Of a stretch of DNA of 64,000 bases, positions 58,324 to 64,000 are shown piece by piece. The position numbers and the translations under genes were made by a program. This stretch comes from Diospyros lotus (lineage: Eukaryota > Streptophyta > Magnoliopsida > Ericales > Ebenaceae), in contig NC_068348.1 in assembly GCF_014633365.1 (NCBI RefSeq), forward strand, positions 12,976,311 to 13,040,310, given 5' to 3'. The first letter of the stretch is position 1; each line of letters opens with the position of its first letter. The notes under the pieces were generated by a model. That model saw only the letters and a list, made by a program, of their open reading frames with translations. It was not told where the DNA came from and did no database searches.

Positions 58324-58463
58324 GAGTGAAGGAAATGGCCGGACGGTGGTCGGCTGAGGCGATCGGCAGCAGTAGTGATGTCGAGCAGCGGGTATGGCTG
58401 CTAGGCAATGGCGGTTGTGCGGTGCTGCGTGTAGTGGCATTGGTTTGTGATGGAAGCTGGCAG
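57553..58463 (+). mobile_element. LTR B, left part (continues at 60804)
   Basis: It starts TGTAATATCCGG and parallels fragment A, including GGGTGGTCCGATTTTG and GACGAAATCGG. It carries a 50-bp (GA)n run at 58271-58321. It is broken at 58463 by a solo LTR with a GGCAG duplication. Confidence 0.65.
58271..58321. repeat. (GA)n microsatellite
   Basis: About 25 uninterrupted GA units inside LTR B. The matching place in fragment A (about 56800-56880) has only short GAGAG runs. Confidence 0.95.
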
Positions 58464-60803
58464 TGTAAGCACCCCTGCCCGAATATCCCAATCACCTGGA
58501 CTACTCGAACGGGAGTGCCTACGGAAGGAGAAAGAATGAAACACAAGACATGAACTACCCTGGCATGCATACACAAGAATTAAAAATAGCGGAAGTTAAG
58601 CTATACACATGCATGCACTACGGGTACTCCGTTAGCATATCAGTCACATGGTAATTAAATGCAAACAGACTCCTGTGCCGACATACATGGGACACGAGGA
58701 AGGACTTGGCACAGTAAAAAATAACAGAGTAAATCCCTCTCAAACATCAGAGTTGATGGGGACTACTTGTACAACATACCGACTCTGCCGCTAGATGCTG
58801 ACTCCCTTGCCCTATGCTGCCACTACTTGAAATGATGGAAAACAAAGTAAGTCGAGAGACTCAGCAAGCATAAAGAAAGGAAGGCAATAGATTGAACATA
58901 TCCAATAAACTCTCCCCAGAACACCAACCCCCAAGCACACACAAACCATGAGATGCCCAACACAGTATAAAAACGTAAATAAAAGCACGTATCAGTCATT
59001 GGGGACCACACAAGACACATGGCACTCAAGTCCCATACCGACCTATCGCTGCCTTGAAAGACAACATATACCTCCAACAAACCTGTGCGCACCGTCCTGG
59101 GTTAGTGCTCCTGACACCTGAATGCTCACGTCGGTCCTCCCGACACCCGAGCTATAGAATAGCCTAATCGTAGGCTCCCTCGGAACGGTCTTCCCATCCG
59201 AGACCTGTGAACTATCGGTAATCATGCAATGCACATAAAAATACAATGGCATAGTGAGCATCAACGTGATACACCAACGCCCATACATCCAGGCATTAGG
59301 CCATGCTTCGCCCACATAGTAAACCACATGCGATGCATATGCTCGTGCTAGATGCAATCTAACCATGTTAGAATGTTCGTGTCTAAGCATACTCAATAAA
59401 TGAATACCCCAACATGCATCCCGTACCCAGGTGCATATCAAACCATGAACGGTAATATAACATATCAAATCATGCAGTAAAACACATAATGATAGAGCTA
59501 GTTAGCAGTGTCCGACACTGGTCAATGGTCAATGACTAGGAGTGTCTGCCTGATGGTCCACTTTAGGGCCGTACAATAGTCTACTCTAATGTTACCAAAT
59601 AGTTGACCCCTGCCCCACTACTTGATAGCTCTAGCTTACCTACACCCAAGAAATCCAGAATCAAACTCGCCTATCTAGGAACCTAGTCCCCAAATTGGGT
59701 ATAACATCATTCCGAAAGGAATGGGGGCAGTACACAATACCCCGTAGGCACACAACAAATAAAACCCCAACGAGTCTCATATTTAATTTAAATTAATTCA
59801 TGCCAATAAAATTCTTGATTCGTATACTTAATACACGAAATCGAAACGAAGTAAGGAAAGACGTGGGGTTCATAAAATGGAAGGAGCTCGCAAAGGTAGA
59901 AAGGAGCTTGCCTTGATTTAGCATATTTCAATGTTTTTACACCCACACGCCACCAAATTAATACATGCTGCAAAATAGAATAACCTCCCAAAATTAACGA
60001 AATAACACATAACAATAAATTCTAACCGTACAAAATCATTAATACATGCTTCTCTACTTACCTGGCTAATTAAAACTCAATTAAACCTTGATTAAACCCT
60101 TAATTTCTTCCATATTTCCCTCTTCGTGCGCCTTTTTCTTCTCCATAATTTCTCTCCCAGAAACTGCTCACATTATACCCGAACACACACTGAAACTCAG
60201 CCTTTAAAAGGCAAAAAGAAGAGCTTCTAGAAGCTATCTTGTGGTAGTATAGGCACACCACCGCCTCAAGGCCAAAATGACGCCATTTTAGGCGCCCATG
60301 GCTTGGAAAATCAGCAAATTCTCCCTCGCGCGCGCCTGGACTCCACCTCAAACCTGCGACCTGCCCGTCCACCTTGCGCGCACATGCCACCCGCGCTAGT
60401 TGCCTTCACTCAACTAATATGCTCACTTCATTAAACTTAAAGGAATCGTCCGCCACTTTCGAAATTTACACTTAAACCCACAACTTTCAAAAACTTCCAC
60501 ATACACCTTAAACTCCCTTTTCCCTTATTACACTTGTACCCCGAACATTCCTAAAATTCACCTAATTAATTCCATCATTAATTCAATAAATATTCCCAAA
60601 TAATTTAATTAATTACCCATCTCCTTAATACAAAAATAAATTAATATTCCTCTTAAACCCGCGAATATTTTCTAATCACCTTATACACAACAATTAATAA
60701 TTATCAACTATTCATTAAATTATTCAATTTCAATAAATCAAAAATTACTTCAAATGTAAAATTTAATAATTATTAACTTCTCCCAAATTATCGAGGTGTT
60801 ATA
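58464..60803 (-). mobile_element. Solo LTR nested in LTR B
   Basis: It is 2340 bp, with a perfect 5-bp duplication GGCAG at 58459-58463 and 60804-60808. On the minus strand it starts TATAACACCTCGATAATTTG and ends GGGGTGCTTACA. It is related to the solo LTR at 38472-40267, inverted. It contains no coding domain. Confidence 0.9.
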
Positions 60804-62435
60804 GGCAGAGCAGCAGTAGTAGGCGATTGGCGGGCTGCGGCCAAAGGTTAGTGGTTGGAAGTAACCGCGGTGAGTAGCAATGGCAGGTCACGTGCGATCT
60901 AGTAGCTGTTGGAGGCACCCGGAGGGGGCAACATCGGTCGGCGGTGGTAGCTGAGCAGCAACAATGGCCGGGGAGGCCAGGTGAGGGCCGGAGGCTAGCG
61001 GCCATACGCAGGGCCCCTGGTGAGCATGCAAGAAGAAGCGAGGAAGAAGAACAGTGGAGAGGGAGAAGAAAATAAAATAAAAAAATAGAAAAGAAAAGAA
61101 AATAGAAAATGGAGGAAAAGTAGGAAAAAAATGCTAGAAAATCTTAGAAATTTTAGGAAAATTTTGGAAATTATTTTGGAGCCCAAGGAGCGTGCTGGGA
61201 GCTCGAAAATATAGATTTGGGTGCAAGATGGCAGTCAAGAAGGCAAGGTCAGTGTGGGCGTTTGGCCGATTTTCTCCTCCAAATGGATTAAGGTAATTTT
61301 ATATTTTCTTTTCTAGTTATTGTCATTATGAGAGATAATGAAATGTAAATAGTTGGTTGGTTTATGCCGTGGTTGGGGTTGTTTTGGTTGAGTTGTTGAT
61401 GGGTGATTATGTGGTGTTTGGAGGAAATGAAGGCCTTGGTTCAATTTATGATATTACGGGGGTTTTTGTGTGTTTGCATCTAGGTTCGACAGGGAAGGAA
61501 TTGGTCCTAGAAGAGTTTGAGGTTTAGGCTGAAATTCGTGCCGAGGCAAAGATAAGGTTTCGAGCCAGGTAAGGGATGACCCCAAGGTGGTGGTCCTGCT
61601 TGCATTGTAAGTGTTTTTATGAGTTGCATGTAGTGGTCAACATTTGCATGATATGTGTTCTAGTGTACTTATGGCCATATAGGACTAGTGTGGTGAGAAG
61701 TGTTGGTCGATGCCTTAACCTATGGAGGTTATGAGGGTATGGAAGACTACCTATTTTGCATTGCATTTTTGCATTACATGTTCTCTCATGCTTCATTTAC
61801 TTATGCATTTCACCCTTACTGAGTCTTTATGACTCATGAGGTTTTACCTCATGTTGTAGATATGCAAGTCCAGATGCAAGCAGGGTTGGTGTCCGGAGGC
61901 TGACGTGGCGTCTAACCTTGTTGCCCGAGTTTGTGAATTGTATTATTTCTTGTATGTATTCATGTGGTGGCATGCATATATATTCTGGTGTGTGAATGTA
62001 TATGTTGTTGATCTCTTGATGTATCTAGTTATTGTACTACCATAGTGTGATAGATGATTGTGACATTGCTTGATGTATATGGCTTTAGTTGGTGGAGCCG
62101 AGTCTCGGATCAGGTAAGGATTGAAAGGTATATTCCCATAAATCCTCAATACTCAGCGAAGTGTTTGTTATGCTAGCTTTGTGCCTGGGTCACCTTTGGC
62201 TTGCTGTGAGGTGAGCTGGAGAAAGGTGAAGCTCATTCAGGTTTCGGGTCCCGTTTCTCTGTGTTTCTTGTTTGTGTTTGGGACCGATTCCTCGAGCTAT
62301 CTAGAAGAATCAACACCTAACCACAAGCATGCATATATCTGGCATCCATCAAACCCAATCCCAAAACAAATGACTTCAAGGGTTACAGGCACAACTTTTC
62401 TTTAAGTTACATTACACACAAAATAACGTCTATAC
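60804..62435 (+). mobile_element. LTR B, right part, and following DNA
   Basis: It resumes LTR B after the nested solo LTR: GC-rich simple sequence to about 61020, a purine-rich section, then GAGCGTGCTGGGAGCTCG and GCCAGGTAAGGGATGACC, which match the minus-strand fragment at 12300-12700 inverted. The phrase TTACTGAGTCTTTATGACTC (61815) is typical of such LTRs. The 3' end of the LTR was not located, so the right boundary is approximate. Confidence 0.5.
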
Positions 62436-63645
62436 TGTTAGAGTTATGCCCCACAAGTCAATTATATTTACATGTAATTGATCATACTTTACATTTTGAT
62501 TCTTTATCTTCAATCAATTGTTATTGCAAGGCATTATGTTTTTTATTTGTCATTAATGGTTATCATCATTATTTATTGTAATCCATACTTGACAAAGTCC
62601 ATAAATCAAATAGACTCATGAAATATGGTCGTGCATAGAGATGACGATCATGAAACATATTTCTTTCAAGCCTTGATCTTAAATGTTCCTAGTCATAGAG
62701 TTAATAGGATTTGACACTAATAACTCGGATAGACTAGCATATATGAAGCATGCTCAATTAGGAGAATGTCTCATTTCATGGACATTGGTGTGAGGACACT
62801 AGTGCATATATGTGGGTGCTTATTATAAGAATAAGTACACTGAACTGACCCACTATAGAATTCCTAATGGTTATTATTTAATGTCGAATTCGAATTCTTG
62901 TGTTGCAATAGTGCAGATTGATCCTTAGACTTGAGACATCATGGTAGTCTTATATTTGACTAGTTGCACTTTGGTTCTTTTTTGGATTCTAATGAAGTCA
63001 TTAATAAATTATCACTGGGCGTAACCTTATCACATATGAAGGCTTGTGAATGTCGAAATATGATTCATCACTTATCGATAAGATGAGAAGATGTCCTATG
63101 TATTCCGATAATTTCATGACTGAGGAAATCCTTGGCCAAGGTGAGGTGGAAATCAAAATGTGTTTTGATTTCGCCTATCAAGTCATAAATCTGGAATAGA
63201 TGCATCGTTATTGAATGGTTAGGGTTTCGTCATAAAACCATACCCTAAATTCAATCGGGATATAGATTGATGAAAGGATTTTACTGGAGGATAATTGTAA
63301 TTGAAAAGGTCCGTATTTTTTCATCGTTGGCTAGGTATTCATGGCATGTTGCTAGACGTTAACCATGATATGTAGGGTTTTAGAATTAATTTGATTAATT
63401 TTAAAACTATTAATTAAAGAGTTTAATTAAGAAGCCCATGAGATGTGTTAATTAAGAAGCTTATAAGTTTAATTAAATCTAATAAGTTGGGCCTTCATAC
63501 AGCCTAATAGAATTGACCCTACATCTAGCTCAATGGTGGACCTAAGGGGTCACACACTTAGGTCGAGCTCGTTCCACAATTTAAAAGAGAGATTTGGCCC
63601 AATGTGATTAAGGGCGGGGCCTAAATTGTTTATGTTAGAACAGTA
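62436..63645 (+). mobile_element. Dispersed LTR-like repeat, copy 2
   Basis: It begins TGTTAGAGTTATGCCCC and matches 8036-8591. It ends near TTATGTTAGAACA, where family R begins. The TGTTAG...ACA ends suggest an LTR, but no target duplication or coding part was found. Confidence 0.5.
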
Positions 63646-63652
63646 GGTTCTA

Positions 63653-64000
63653 TGGCACACACCAAGAGGGGGGGTGAATTGGTTATTTTAAAAACTTGAT
63701 TTAAAACTTTGAAATCCTTTTGATTGAAAGTAAAAATTCAATGCAAGTGAGGATAATGAAATGCTAGCAATGATAAATATATCAAAGTACACAAGCATAA
63801 GAAAACACAAGGATTTATAGTGGTTCGGCTTAACCAAGCCTAATCCACTACCTTAGCTCCTCACTAAGGATTTTTCAAACTATCCACTAAAACCCCCTAC
63901 TTAAACCAAGTAGGTCCTCTAGTCCAAGACTAGGAAATACAACCTCTTGCTCATACAAGCAAGCCCTCTAGCACCTAGCTAGGAAAAACAGCCACTTGCT
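63653..64000. repeat. Dispersed repeat, family R, copy 3 (open at window end)
   Basis: It opens CACACACCAAGAGGGGGGGT and shares with copy 1 (34150) the phrases CCTCACTAAGGATTTT and CAAGTAGGTCCTCTAGTCC. The copy runs out of the window. Confidence 0.6.

Noticed and set aside
58175..58576. Open frames through the (GA)n run at 58271
   Set aside because: They are translated microsatellite inside an LTR.

Overview
The window is plant nuclear DNA, most likely from a dicot: it is AT-rich, genes have short GT-AG introns, and one gene encodes a plastid-targeted protein. Only three host genes are visible: (1) at the left edge, the 3' end of a START-domain (CP5-like) lipid-binding protein gene, + strand, 1080-1917; (2) tail-to-tail with it, the plastid pyruvate dehydrogenase E1-alpha gene, - strand, 2494-5914, three exons; (3) an ACT-repeat (ACR) gene, - strand, 25987-28592, seven coding exons, all splice phases consistent. 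Genes 1 and 2 each lack one G in a short G run within strongly conserved coding sequence. This looks more like consensus error than paired gene death.

Most of the remainder is transposable-element DNA, much of it nested. From left to right: a Tourist-like MITE (290-707); a tRNA-derived SINE in the PDH intron; truncated LTR fragments and a 100-N gap (6819-8691); the leader and 5' LTR of a minus-strand retrotransposon (8692-12284) inserted into another LTR (12285-14062); a 1592-bp hAT element with an 8-bp target duplication that carries a piece of a UGT87-type glycosyltransferase (16185-17776); an Athila-type element with 5' LTR, PBS and gag-protease but no reverse transcriptase, RNase H, integrase or visible 3' LTR (18278 to about 24110); solo LTRs at 30215-30756, 38472-40267 and 58464-60803, each with a perfect 5-bp target duplication; a 3393-bp minus-strand non-coding LTR element with a tRNA-Lys primer site and internal tandem arrays (42051-45443); a palindromic MITE (45754-45934); and a complete 9236-bp Ty3 chromovirus (46535-55770) with equal 2184-bp LTRs and target duplication ATGCC, whose gag-pol frame is broken by four nonsense codons but no frameshift.

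An unusual feature is a class of AT-rich repeats built of short words recurring at irregular spacing, often in both orientations: AATCGAGTAA/TTACTCGATT (32640-36670), GTCGAC (34750-34990) and GACCGAGTGAC-like words (14100-14300 and 24110-24440). I could not assign these to a known family.

The host genes do not form a functional cluster. The PDH E1-alpha product feeds plastid acetyl-CoA synthesis, the ACR protein is a probable amino-acid-binding regulator, and the START protein probably binds lipid. No RNA genes or CRISPR arrays were found. Element boundaries given without a target duplication are approximate, and LTR divergence is estimated by eye.
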